DNA of 5,991 nucleotides from Lentimicrobium sp. (GTDB lineage: Bacteria; Bacteroidota; Bacteroidia; Bacteroidales; Lentimicrobiaceae): the NCBI GenBank assembly GCA_013336205.1, contig JAAXUD010000060.1, forward strand, positions 3,796 to 9,786, given 5' to 3'. The notes beneath the pieces were generated by a model. It was not told where the DNA came from. It ran no database searches and was given only the letters and a program-made list of their open reading frames with translations. How positions within the stretch are numbered: position 1 is the stretch's first letter; each line of letters begins with the position of its first letter. Position numbers and translations under genes: made by a program. Shown one piece after another: positions 1-5,991 of the stretch.

Positions 1-473
1 GAATTATCGTTGGTAATCAGCTGAATTTCACAACTTTCCTTGAAATTAGTTTCAAAAACATCCTGCAGGAAATCGTTGAAAAAAGGCAGTGTATCCCTGC
101 TTATAAAAAACTTCAGATTGCTTCCTGTTAAAAATGAACGTTCTTTTCCAAGTAACCTGGCTCCACTAAGATTTAGTTTTATTATTTTACCAGACCGATC
201 GATTGAAAAAAATCCGGAAGGAGAAAACTCATAAACCTCATCAAAGAGCCGGGTATAATCAAGTACAGCTTTTTCGGCTCTTTCCCGTGCCAGCATTAAT
301 TCCTCATTTTGCATTTCCAGTTCAATCTGATGCACTTCGAGCTCATGCATAAGTTTCCGGATATCTGCTTCAGACATTAACACAGGTTTACCAGCCTTGA
401 GTATCCGGTATCGCTCTTCAGCCTTTTGCCTTAACAACCTGGCTTCAGATGAATTTTCGTCTTCCTTTTCCAT
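1..473 (-). CDS. PAS-domain sensor protein, probably a histidine kinase, 3'-partial
   Basis: The ATG at 473-471 opens a frame with no stop for 157 codons to the left edge, so only the N-terminus is present. Residues 1-30 are charged and helical. Residues 33-75 form a likely coiled coil containing H-E-L-E-V-H-Q-I-E-L-E-M-Q-N-E-E-L (43-59). From about residue 73 a PAS domain begins (Y-T-R-L-F, then F-S-P-S-G-F-F-S-I-D-R-S-G-K-I, then N-L-S-G-A-R-L-L-G), which is cut off. The leader plus PAS arrangement is a widespread one that usually continues into more PAS domains and a histidine kinase core, but a different output domain is possible. No signal peptide or membrane helix is visible, so the protein is probably cytoplasmic. 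It lies 60 bases after the stop of the large kinase in the same orientation, so the two may share a transcript. No clear Shine-Dalgarno precedes the ATG. The start is supported by the AT-rich leader and by the family signature lying a short way inside the protein. Confidence 0.88.
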   Translation of the reverse strand, partial: MEKEDENSSEARLLRQKAEERYRILKAGKPVLMSEADIRKLMHELEVHQIELEMQNEELMLARERAEKAVLDYTRLFDEVYEFSPSGFFSIDRSGKIIKLNLSGARLLGKERSFLTGSNLKFFISRDTLPFFNDFLQDVFETNFKESCEIQLITNDN

Positions 474-533
474 TAATTATTAAATAAGTATGTCTAAAAG
501 GTTTTATTAAATTAATCTCCAGGCATTTATCCG
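474..533 (-). other. Short AT-rich intergenic gap between two co-oriented sensor genes
   Basis: These 60 bases separate the TAG of the large kinase from the ATG of the next sensor gene. Read on the minus strand, the half next to the ATG is very rich in A and T (it ends ACTTATTTAATAATTA before ATG). I see no convincing hairpin followed by a T run, so no intrinsic terminator is called. I also see no clear match to a sigma-70 or Bacteroidota-type (TTTG / TAnnTTTG) promoter and no strong GGAGG-like ribosome site near the start; a GGAG occurs but about 40 bases upstream. This favours read-through from the upstream gene, but does not prove it. Confidence 0.6.
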
Positions 534-3500
534 CTAACTCTTAGGAATAGTAAAGTAGAACTTACTTCCCTTCCCTAATTCACTTTCGACCCAGATTTCC
601 CCACTATGTTTTTGAACAAATTCTTTACATAATAACAATCCAAGTCCCGTTCCGGTTTCATTTTGAGTTCCTTTGGTAGTGAAACTCTCTTCAATGCGGA
701 ATAATTTTTTCAATGCTTCGCTTTTTATCCCCAATCCGTTATCACTTACAATTACCAAAAGCTCCTTCTTATGGGCCTTAACTTCTATTTCGATTGCCCC
801 TCCCGGCCTGGTAAACTTAATCGCATTTGAAATAAGGTTCCTCAAAACGGTACCAAGCATCGCTTTATCGGCCATAACCAACGCATTGTGCGGTAGTAGC
901 TTCGAGATAGTGATCGATTTTAGCCTTGCAGCATCGTTAGCCAGCTCTGCTACTTCATTAATCATTGAAGTCAGTTCAACATATTCAGGACTAAATTCCA
1001 TCCTACCTGTCTGTGAGCGTGACCATTCAAGCAAATTCAACAACAAATCCATTGCCCTTTGTGATGATTGCTGAATCAGCCATGCATATTCATCCACTCC
1101 TTCCTTTTCGTTATTATTAATCTGATCGACCAGCAGGTTGCTTAATGCCAGGATATTATTAAAAGGACTTTTTAAATCATGGGCGATGATTGAGAAAAAT
1201 TTATCTTTTGTGGCGTTTAATTCGCGCAGGCGGGCTTCGCTCTCACGAAGCGCTTCTTCGGCGAGCTTGTGGTCATGAATATCATTAATAAAGTTAAGTG
1301 TCGCCGGCTTTCCTTTCCAATCTATTTTAACACCACTTATTTCGACCCACCGCAAATGGTCGTCTTTTCGAAGAATCCTGAAACTATACCTTTTATCTTC
1401 AAATTCACCCTTTAGTCTTTTTTTATAATTCGTACTCACCAGCTCCCTGTCATCAGGATAAACAAAATCAATAAAACTAATTTCAGATAATTCTTCACTT
1501 GAATAGCCGCTGATTTCAGGAATCATCGGGTTAAAATAACTCAGCTTTTCGCCCTGGGCAACGAAAATACCTTCCCGGGCTGTTTCAAATAAAAGCCGGT
1601 GCTGTTCTTCACTTTCTTTAAGTATCTGTTCAGCAATTTTCCGTTCTGTAATATCCCGCTCAATGTACAGTATTCCGATAGGTTCATTGGCCGAATTCCT
1701 GAGAATATTCGCATTCGCTTCAATAAAGAAAGAACTGCTATCTTTGCGAATCATGAGGTATTCATTGGCACCGGTCAGATTCCCCTTTAACATTTCAGTG
1801 ATATAATAAACTGCCTTATCATGATAGTCAGGATGCAAAAACTCCATAATATTCCGCCCTATCATTTCATCAGCTGAATCCAGGTGCCACATCGAAGCTA
1901 TCTGTGGTGATACCGACTGAATAGTACCATCCAGTGAGGTTATGGCTATACCGTCAGGGGATGTTGCAATAATGGCACTAAGTTTCTCTTCACTTTCGCG
2001 GATAGCTTCCTGAATCACTTTTTGCTCAGTAATGTCGGTGATAAAACCTTCGAGATAAAGAAGTACGCCATCATCGGCGAAAATACCCTGGCCTTGTTCC
2101 CACACCCACCGTGTTTCACCGGAAGCATTAATAATCGGGTATTCTCCTGTAAACGATTTTTTCTCTTTCAACAGGTTCTGCCAGTTTTGCCAGATTGGTT
2201 CCCTGTATTCGGGCTTCATTAAATCGTTGTAGGATAATTTATTGTTTTGCATAAAATCACCGGGTTCATAACCGGTAATTGCTTTGCATCCGTCGCTTAT
2301 GTATTGGATTGTCCATTCTTTATCGTTGGCACAACGATACACAAAACCAGGCAGATTGCTTATCAGTGTTGCTTTCTGGCGCTCACTATCGAACAATGCC
2401 TGCGCTGCTTTTTTGCGTTCGGTGATATCGAAGAAAGTAACGACCGAACCAATAATACTGCCTTCACTGAAAATCGGATAGGACCAATACTCGGCCGGAA
2501 AACTATCGCCCTGTTTAGTCCAGAGTACCTCATCCTCGGCATGGGTTTCTTTTCCTTCCAGGAATGCTTTAAAGATCTGGCATTCATCCACAATGAAATG
2601 GGTGCCATCTGAATGAGAGTGATGAATAAGATCATGCATATTCTTGCCTAAAACCTCATCAATATTACCATAACCCAGTATTCTTAATGCCGATTGGTTG
2701 CAGAAAGTACAATTTCCTTCATTATCAATACCATAAATTCCTTCAGCACTTGAATTTAACAACAGGCGGAAACGCTCTTCACTGCTTTTAAGATTAAATT
2801 CCGCAAGCTTTCTTTCTGTAATATCCTGCCCCTGGGCTATAGTTGCCACTATAATTTTTCCGTCCGGCGATGAAATTCCGGCTGAATTCCAAAGCAAAGT
2901 TCGAATACTACCGTCTTTATGCTTAATATCGATTTCAACCACTTCCCAACGGTCTCCGCTACTGGCCTGTTGGATATATCCGAGTGATTTTTCCCTTGTT
3001 GAATCCGGAAACAGAACAGATACTTCCCTGCCGGATACTTCATCTGCAGTTAACCCTGTTAAACGTTCAAATGCTTTGTTAAACTGTGTAATCTTCAGAT
3101 TGTTATCCCAGACGATGATAGGCGCATTGGCATAGTTTAAGAGATTTTCAAGATAATCCCTGGTCTCGCGTAAATTAGCCTCGGCTACCTTTCTATCTGT
3201 AATGTCCTGCACCATTCCAACAGAACGGATAATTTTACCATGCTCATCGCGCTCATGAATGCATTTTTCATAAACATAGCGTATTTCACCTGTTTGCTTA
3301 AGCAATATCCTATGTTCTGTTTCATAGCCATCCTTTCCATCTTCAAACGAGGAAATATATTTCTCATGAACAGCCTCTCTGTCATCAGGGTGCACTGCTT
3401 GCAGAAAATCATTATAGGTGCCCTTAAATTTTCCCGGCTCGAATCCAAAAATGCGATACGTTTCATCGGACCATATTAAGTTATTGTTAAGAATATCAAG

Positions 3501-5991
3501 TTTCCAGCTTCCAACATGCGCTATTTGCTGTGATTGAGCCAGCATTTCTTCACTTACACGTAAGGCTTCTTCTGCCTGCAATCTCTCCAATTCGCCGGAT
3601 GCGCGCAATGAAACCAGTTTCAGCAATACTTCCGCTTTCTTTGAGTCAAACAAAACCTGATGACCAATAATTGCAATTAATCCAATTGGCACTCCCCTGG
3701 AATCAAGCAGTGTGGTTCCGATATAACTTTCTGCATTCAGTTCCTGCAATGCCTCATCTTGCGGAAACAACTTCTGCACATCTCTTGGAAAATAACAAAT
3801 ACCTTTATTAACCACTTCACCACAGGGGGTTTCTTTAAGTGTGTAACGGACATTGTGCTCAAGCTTTCCATCATTATAAACAGCAACTGTCTGAGCTGTC
3901 AGACCATCACCCTCCAGCCGGTCGATACACACATAATCCATATTCAGGGTTTCGGCAAGATAAGGGGCCAGTGCCTCGAAGAAATTCGATCCGCTTGCCG
4001 GTGAACCGCATTCAAGCAGAAATGCCTGCGTATTTTCAATAAGCTTTTTATCAGAGATATTATGCCCCACCCCAACAAGCCCTGTAACAATGCCATCCGC
4101 ATTCATGATCGGAGACACAAATGTTTGATAATATTCAATTCCTGACTTGCCCATGACTGACCATTCATAAACAGTTGACTTACCGCTTAAAGCCAGTTCA
4201 TTTGCATTTTGGTGGACAACTGCCGCTTCTGCACCAAAAATATCCCGGGCAGTTTTTCCAATAAAGGAATCCACAGAAAGTTCAGTATTATCAATCCAAT
4301 TTCCATATATCCCGGTATGTTTCTGCTCTGTATCCAGCGAATAGACAAGTTCATCCATTGAATTTACCAATGTTCTGAATAGTTCTTCACTTTTACTCAG
4401 TGCAAGTTCAGACTGTTTACGTTCTGAGATATCAGCAAAAACAGTGGCAAAAAAGCCCGGATTGGGAGAAAAGGCTGATATTTCAAAATGTTTATTCAAA
4501 GGAGGGAAATATGTTTGAAAAGAATGATAACCCCCATTTAAAGCTATATCAGCATAGATATCAAGATATGGCGCAGGATTAACGCCATAAAACTGACTGG
4601 CCAGCATCCCTTTTGCCTGATTGGCTGAAATACCCAGATGCTTTTCAAAGGAAGAATTGGTATCAATAATTCTATAGTCGATTGCCTTTTGCGCTGAATC
4701 GTAGACCATTTCATGAAGGGCAAACCCTTCAGACATCTGTGTAAAAAGTGCACGAAATTTAGATTCACTGTTTTTTAGTGCATCTTCTGCTGACTTTATC
4801 TCAGAAATAAACCTGGCCTGCTGCACATTCTGGTAGGCAGAAACCGAAAGTTGATTGGCAAGCGTGTAAAGAGATTGCGCTACTTTAGTAAAACGCTCCT
4901 CTGACATCGGGGGCACCTCGAAAAACGCAGTAAGCAATTCCTCTTCATCGGCTCCTATCTCTTTGGCATAAGCACGAATACTCTCTTCTGTCTGGGTTTC
5001 ATCACGCACCTGTCCGACAAGCCAGTTTGCAATATGTTGCCCTTCTATCGTAATTCCTGCACCGGCATCCCACAGCCCTCCACTGAGGCAGGGTTTCACT
5101 TTAGGCCCTTGTATATCCGGGACTCCCAGTGCCAGGTCTGATTTACGACAATTGAAACATCCCTTTTCAGTTTGTCTGACAATTCCGCTGCAAAAACGTG
5201 TAAAATTACTTGGCTTTGTAATGGGCGTGCCATCTGGCCTGGTTATCAGGGAGGCCACCCCGGTTGCTGCTGCAAAATCATCCTGAATCAGCTGAATATC
5301 CTCAAGATTGAACAGTTCTTCGAATGATATGGCAGTTTTCTCCGCAATCGGAAGCGTTAAAGCGACAATACGCTTTTCAATGGCATCCTGCATCTTCCTT
5401 CGCTGGGTAATATCGCGCACATTGTGAATTAATTTAGCTATATTCCCCTCTTTGTCGCGCAGCAAAGCCACATTGGATTCAATATAGAACTGAGACCCGT
5501 CTTTCCTGGTCACCAGGTATTCACTGGCACCGGAAAAGCGCTCTTCAACAACATCTTTAATTCTTGAATTGGCCAGTTCATGGTACTTCGGATCAATAAA
5601 TTCGTAAATATTCTTCCCGATAATTTCATCGGATGAACTGAAGCCCAGCATTAACAAGCCTTTATCTGAGATTTGCTCTATTATACCATCAGGAGAAGTA
5701 ATGGCCACGCCATCAGGTGAGGCCTTAACGATGGTTCGCCAAAGCTCTTCACTTTTTTCGAGTGCATGAACAGCAATAGACGCTTTCGAAATACTTTGGG
5801 CCAACCTCCGGTTTACCCGGGAAATATAAAACGCCAGTACGCTGGTTAGCACTACCACTATTGCCAGAACAACCAACCCACGGGTCAATAAAGTGTTTGT
5901 TTTATCAACTGGCTCATAAATAAATCCTTCGGGAGAATAATCTGCCGGAAGCAATCCGATACCGGAATAAGTGTTGGCTATATGCTGCCAG
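534..5991 (-). CDS. Giant multi-sensor PAS/PocR/GAF histidine kinase, 5'-partial
   Basis: This is a membrane-anchored sensor histidine kinase that should autophosphorylate on a histidine and pass the phosphate to a separate response regulator. The frame is open to the right edge, so the true start is outside. The first usable codon inside is a TTG at 5954 with no reason to be the start, because 12 in-frame codons precede it. Residues below are numbered from that TTG (1806 residues to the TAG stop). They are: transmembrane helix about 24-46; PAS1 67-186; PocR 211-375; PAS2 396-514; PAS3 522-638; GAF 642-790; PAS4 803-925; PAS5 931-1052; PAS6 1057-1183; PAS7 1192-1314; PAS8 1321-1442; PAS9 1448-1567; HisKA about 1580-1650 with phospho-acceptor His1592; HATPase_c about 1695-1806. 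Nine D-I-T-E-R-K-like motifs mark the PAS ends, and S-E-E/S-E-x-x-F linker helices join the domains. Only one membrane segment is visible, so everything after residue 46 should be cytoplasmic. There is no receiver domain. The role as a kinase is certain from the motifs; ligands and partner are unknown. Confidence 0.95.
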   Translation of the reverse strand, partial: WQHIANTYSGIGLLPADYSPEGFIYEPVDKTNTLLTRGLVVLAIVVVLTSVLAFYISRVNRRLAQSISKASIAVHALEKSEELWRTIVKASPDGVAITSPDGIIEQISDKGLLMLGFSSSDEIIGKNIYEFIDPKYHELANSRIKDVVEERFSGASEYLVTRKDGSQFYIESNVALLRDKEGNIAKLIHNVRDITQRRKMQDAIEKRIVALTLPIAEKTAISFEELFNLEDIQLIQDDFAAATGVASLITRPDGTPITKPSNFTRFCSGIVRQTEKGCFNCRKSDLALGVPDIQGPKVKPCLSGGLWDAGAGITIEGQHIANWLVGQVRDETQTEESIRAYAKEIGADEEELLTAFFEVPPMSEERFTKVAQSLYTLANQLSVSAYQNVQQARFISEIKSAEDALKNSESKFRALFTQMSEGFALHEMVYDSAQKAIDYRIIDTNSSFEKHLGISANQAKGMLASQFYGVNPAPYLDIYADIALNGGYHSFQTYFPPLNKHFEISAFSPNPGFFATVFADISERKQSELALSKSEELFRTLVNSMDELVYSLDTEQKHTGIYGNWIDNTELSVDSFIGKTARDIFGAEAAVVHQNANELALSGKSTVYEWSVMGKSGIEYYQTFVSPIMNADGIVTGLVGVGHNISDKKLIENTQAFLLECGSPASGSNFFEALAPYLAETLNMDYVCIDRLEGDGLTAQTVAVYNDGKLEHNVRYTLKETPCGEVVNKGICYFPRDVQKLFPQDEALQELNAESYIGTTLLDSRGVPIGLIAIIGHQVLFDSKKAEVLLKLVSLRASGELERLQAEEALRVSEEMLAQSQQIAHVGSWKLDILNNNLIWSDETYRIFGFEPGKFKGTYNDFLQAVHPDDREAVHEKYISSFEDGKDGYETEHRILLKQTGEIRYVYEKCIHERDEHGKIIRSVGMVQDITDRKVAEANLRETRDYLENLLNYANAPIIVWDNNLKITQFNKAFERLTGLTADEVSGREVSVLFPDSTREKSLGYIQQASSGDRWEVVEIDIKHKDGSIRTLLWNSAGISSPDGKIIVATIAQGQDITERKLAEFNLKSSEERFRLLLNSSAEGIYGIDNEGNCTFCNQSALRILGYGNIDEVLGKNMHDLIHHSHSDGTHFIVDECQIFKAFLEGKETHAEDEVLWTKQGDSFPAEYWSYPIFSEGSIIGSVVTFFDITERKKAAQALFDSERQKATLISNLPGFVYRCANDKEWTIQYISDGCKAITGYEPGDFMQNNKLSYNDLMKPEYREPIWQNWQNLLKEKKSFTGEYPIINASGETRWVWEQGQGIFADDGVLLYLEGFITDITEQKVIQEAIRESEEKLSAIIATSPDGIAITSLDGTIQSVSPQIASMWHLDSADEMIGRNIMEFLHPDYHDKAVYYITEMLKGNLTGANEYLMIRKDSSSFFIEANANILRNSANEPIGILYIERDITERKIAEQILKESEEQHRLLFETAREGIFVAQGEKLSYFNPMIPEISGYSSEELSEISFIDFVYPDDRELVSTNYKKRLKGEFEDKRYSFRILRKDDHLRWVEISGVKIDWKGKPATLNFINDIHDHKLAEEALRESEARLRELNATKDKFFSIIAHDLKSPFNNILALSNLLVDQINNNEKEGVDEYAWLIQQSSQRAMDLLLNLLEWSRSQTGRMEFSPEYVELTSMINEVAELANDAARLKSITISKLLPHNALVMADKAMLGTVLRNLISNAIKFTRPGGAIEIEVKAHKKELLVIVSDNGLGIKSEALKKLFRIEESFTTKGTQNETGTGLGLLLCKEFVQKHSGEIWVESELGKGSKFYFTIPKS
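537..1217 (-). other. Histidine kinase core (HisKA + HATPase_c) of the large kinase
   Basis: Residues 1580-1806 form the catalytic output. The H box is F-F-S-I-I-A-H-D-L-K-S-P-F-N-N with His1592 as the expected phosphorylation site. The dimerisation helices end near E-W-S-R-S-Q-T-G-R-M-E-F. The ATP-binding part has an N box (L-R-N-L-I-S-N-A-I-K-F-T, Asn1710), a G1 box (D-N-G-L-G-I, 1738-1743), an F-box region (L-F-R-I-E-E-S-F-T-T-K-G) and a G2 box (G-T-G-L-G-L, 1768-1773). The chain ends with F-Y-F-T-I-P-K-S. All key residues are present, so the kinase should be active. The absence of a C-terminal receiver means it is not a hybrid kinase and needs a separate partner. Confidence 0.95.
1647..1961 (-). 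repeat. PAS8, diverged copy of PAS1 (5406-5720)
   Basis: Residues 1332-1436 align without a gap to residues 79-183 of the same protein, at a constant offset of 1253 residues. By hand count about 46 of 105 positions are identical. Shared stretches include S-P-D-G-x-A-I-T-S-x-D-G, S-x-D-E-x-I-G-x-N-I-x-E-F, G-A-x-E-Y-L-x-x-R-K-D and F-x-I-E-x-N. The other PAS domains in this protein do not share these stretches together, so an internal duplication is the simplest reading. The copies have diverged well past direct DNA repetition. Confidence 0.75.
3585..4031 (-). other. GAF domain within the large kinase
   Basis: Residues 642-790 follow the GAF pattern: F-F-E-A-L-A-P-Y-L-A-E-T-L-N-M-D-Y-V-C-I-D at the first helix and strand, then a variable strand region with V-A-V-Y-N-D-G. 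Next come T-P-C-G-E-V-V (Cys711), the Y-F-P-R-D-V-Q-K-L-F-P loop, and the closing strands E-S-Y-I-G-T-T-L-L-D-S-R-G-V-P-I-G-L-I-A. This T-P-C-x-x-V form is a common sensor-kinase GAF subtype. There is no phytochrome-type chromophore motif that I can recognise, so I do not infer light sensing. The domain breaks the PAS series between PAS3 and PAS4. Confidence 0.85.
4830..5324 (-). other. PocR ligand-binding domain within the large kinase
   Basis: Residues 211-375 match the PocR sensory family. The domain begins with F-E-E-L-F-N-L-E-D-I-Q, has the G-x-x-S-L-I-T-R-P-D-G-T-P-I core, and then cysteines at 255, 266 and 269 (F-C-S-G and G-C-F-N-C-R-K-S-D). The P-C-L-S-G-G-L-W-D-A-G-A-G-I segment (Cys289) and H-I-A-N-W-L-V-G-Q-V-R follow. 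A helical tail (A-N-Q-L-S-V-S-A-Y-Q-N-V-Q-Q-A-R) leads into PAS2. The domain was named after PocR, the regulator of propanediol use in Salmonella, and has been predicted to sense small hydrocarbon derivatives. The ligand here cannot be read from sequence. The four cysteines could be a metal or redox site, which is inference. Confidence 0.85.
5406..5720 (-). repeat. PAS1, partner copy of PAS8 (1647-1961)
   Basis: This is the other member of the intragenic PAS pair and encodes residues 79-183. It is the first cytoplasmic domain after the membrane helix and lies just before the PocR domain. Its resemblance to PAS8 (about 46 of 105 identities, no gaps) exceeds what the other PAS units show by eye. 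The region ends in V-R-D-I-T-Q-R-R-K, the usual PAS exit motif. Confidence 0.75.
5817..5991 (-). other. End of a probable NMT1/THI5-like periplasmic sensor plus transmembrane helix
   Basis: This is the visible N-terminal part of the large kinase. The codons from the edge read W-Q-H-I-A-N-T-Y-S-G-I-G-L-L-P-A-D-Y-S, followed by P-E-G-F-I-Y-E-P. They resemble, from memory, the final segment of the NMT1/THI5-like substrate-binding domain that some multi-PAS kinases carry outside the membrane (pattern W-Q-H-I-A-x-x-Y, G-x-L-P, G-F-L/I-Y-x-P). A hydrophobic stretch rich in V, L, A and I follows at residues 24-46, then basic residues (R-V-N-R-R), which places the rest of the protein inside the cell. 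The transmembrane helix is clear; the sensor assignment rests on about 25 residues and is tentative. Confidence 0.6.

Noticed and set aside
40..234. 64-codon open frame on the plus strand near the left edge
   Set aside because: The opposite strand encodes a recognisable leader plus PAS domain without stops across this region, so the plus-strand frame is a shadow.
474..533. Possible terminator or promoter in the intergenic gap
   Set aside because: No stem-loop followed by a T run, and no convincing promoter pair, could be found by eye in these 60 bases.
673..1074. 133-codon open frame on the plus strand
   Set aside because: It lies wholly antisense to the HisKA/HATPase region, whose reading frame is certain from the H, N, G1 and G2 motifs. 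Its translation shows no recognisable family pattern.
2247..2612. 121-codon open frame on the plus strand
   Set aside because: It is antisense to PAS6 and PAS7 of the large kinase, and an overlapping plus-strand frame is also open there. This is the expected shadow of a long coding region.
3185..3466. 93-codon minus-strand frame in another phase
   Set aside because: It sits inside PAS4 and PAS5 of the kinase in a shifted frame. The kinase frame is continuous here, so it is not a frameshift fragment.
5954..5954. TTG as the real start of the large kinase
   Set aside because: The frame continues open upstream to the window edge with residues that look like a sensor-domain tail. A start here would leave a short odd N-terminus before the membrane helix.
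534..5991. Possible frameshift, pseudogene or assembly-made fusion of several kinases
   Set aside because: The frame is continuous, each PAS unit is complete, linkers are regular, and there is only one kinase core and one visible membrane helix.

Overview
The window holds parts of two genes, both on the minus strand and separated by 60 bases. Both encode sensory signal-transduction proteins. Nothing is encoded on the plus strand, and I see no RNA gene, mobile element or CRISPR array.

About 91% of the window (534-5991) is one very large multi-sensor histidine kinase whose 5' end lies beyond the right edge. The visible part carries, in order: the last residues of what is probably a periplasmic NMT1/THI5-like (ABC substrate-binding-type) sensor, one transmembrane helix, a PAS domain, a PocR ligand-binding domain, two PAS domains, a GAF domain, six more PAS domains, and a HisKA plus HATPase_c core with intact H, N, G1 and G2 boxes. 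It ends directly after the ATPase domain, with no receiver domain. The PAS domains form a regular ladder of about 124-132 residues per unit, marked by nine D-I-x-x-x-K type end motifs. PocR and GAF are inserted at two points as extra blocks of about 200 and 160 residues. PAS1 and PAS8 are a recognisable internal duplication.

Downstream at 473-1 is the first 157 codons of a second sensor: a charged helical leader with a conserved H-E-L-x-V-H-Q-I-E-L-E-M-Q-N-E-E-L signature, followed by a PAS domain. It runs off the left edge. In related proteins this leader usually precedes PAS domains and a histidine kinase core. The two genes could be co-transcribed. No response regulator is visible, so the output is unknown.

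The organism is probably a member of Bacteroidota, perhaps Bacteroidales-like. The grounds are moderately AT-rich DNA, an AT-rich leader before the second gene without a clear Shine-Dalgarno, and a kinase core (A-H-D-L-K-S-P-F-N, E-W-S-R-S-Q-T-G-R, ending F-Y-F-T-I-P-K) that resembles kinases common in that phylum. This is recognition from memory, not a search. The system is an extreme example of known parts rather than a clearly new one. The main points of interest are the number and mix of sensors, the PocR module, the PAS duplication and the truncated periplasmic end.
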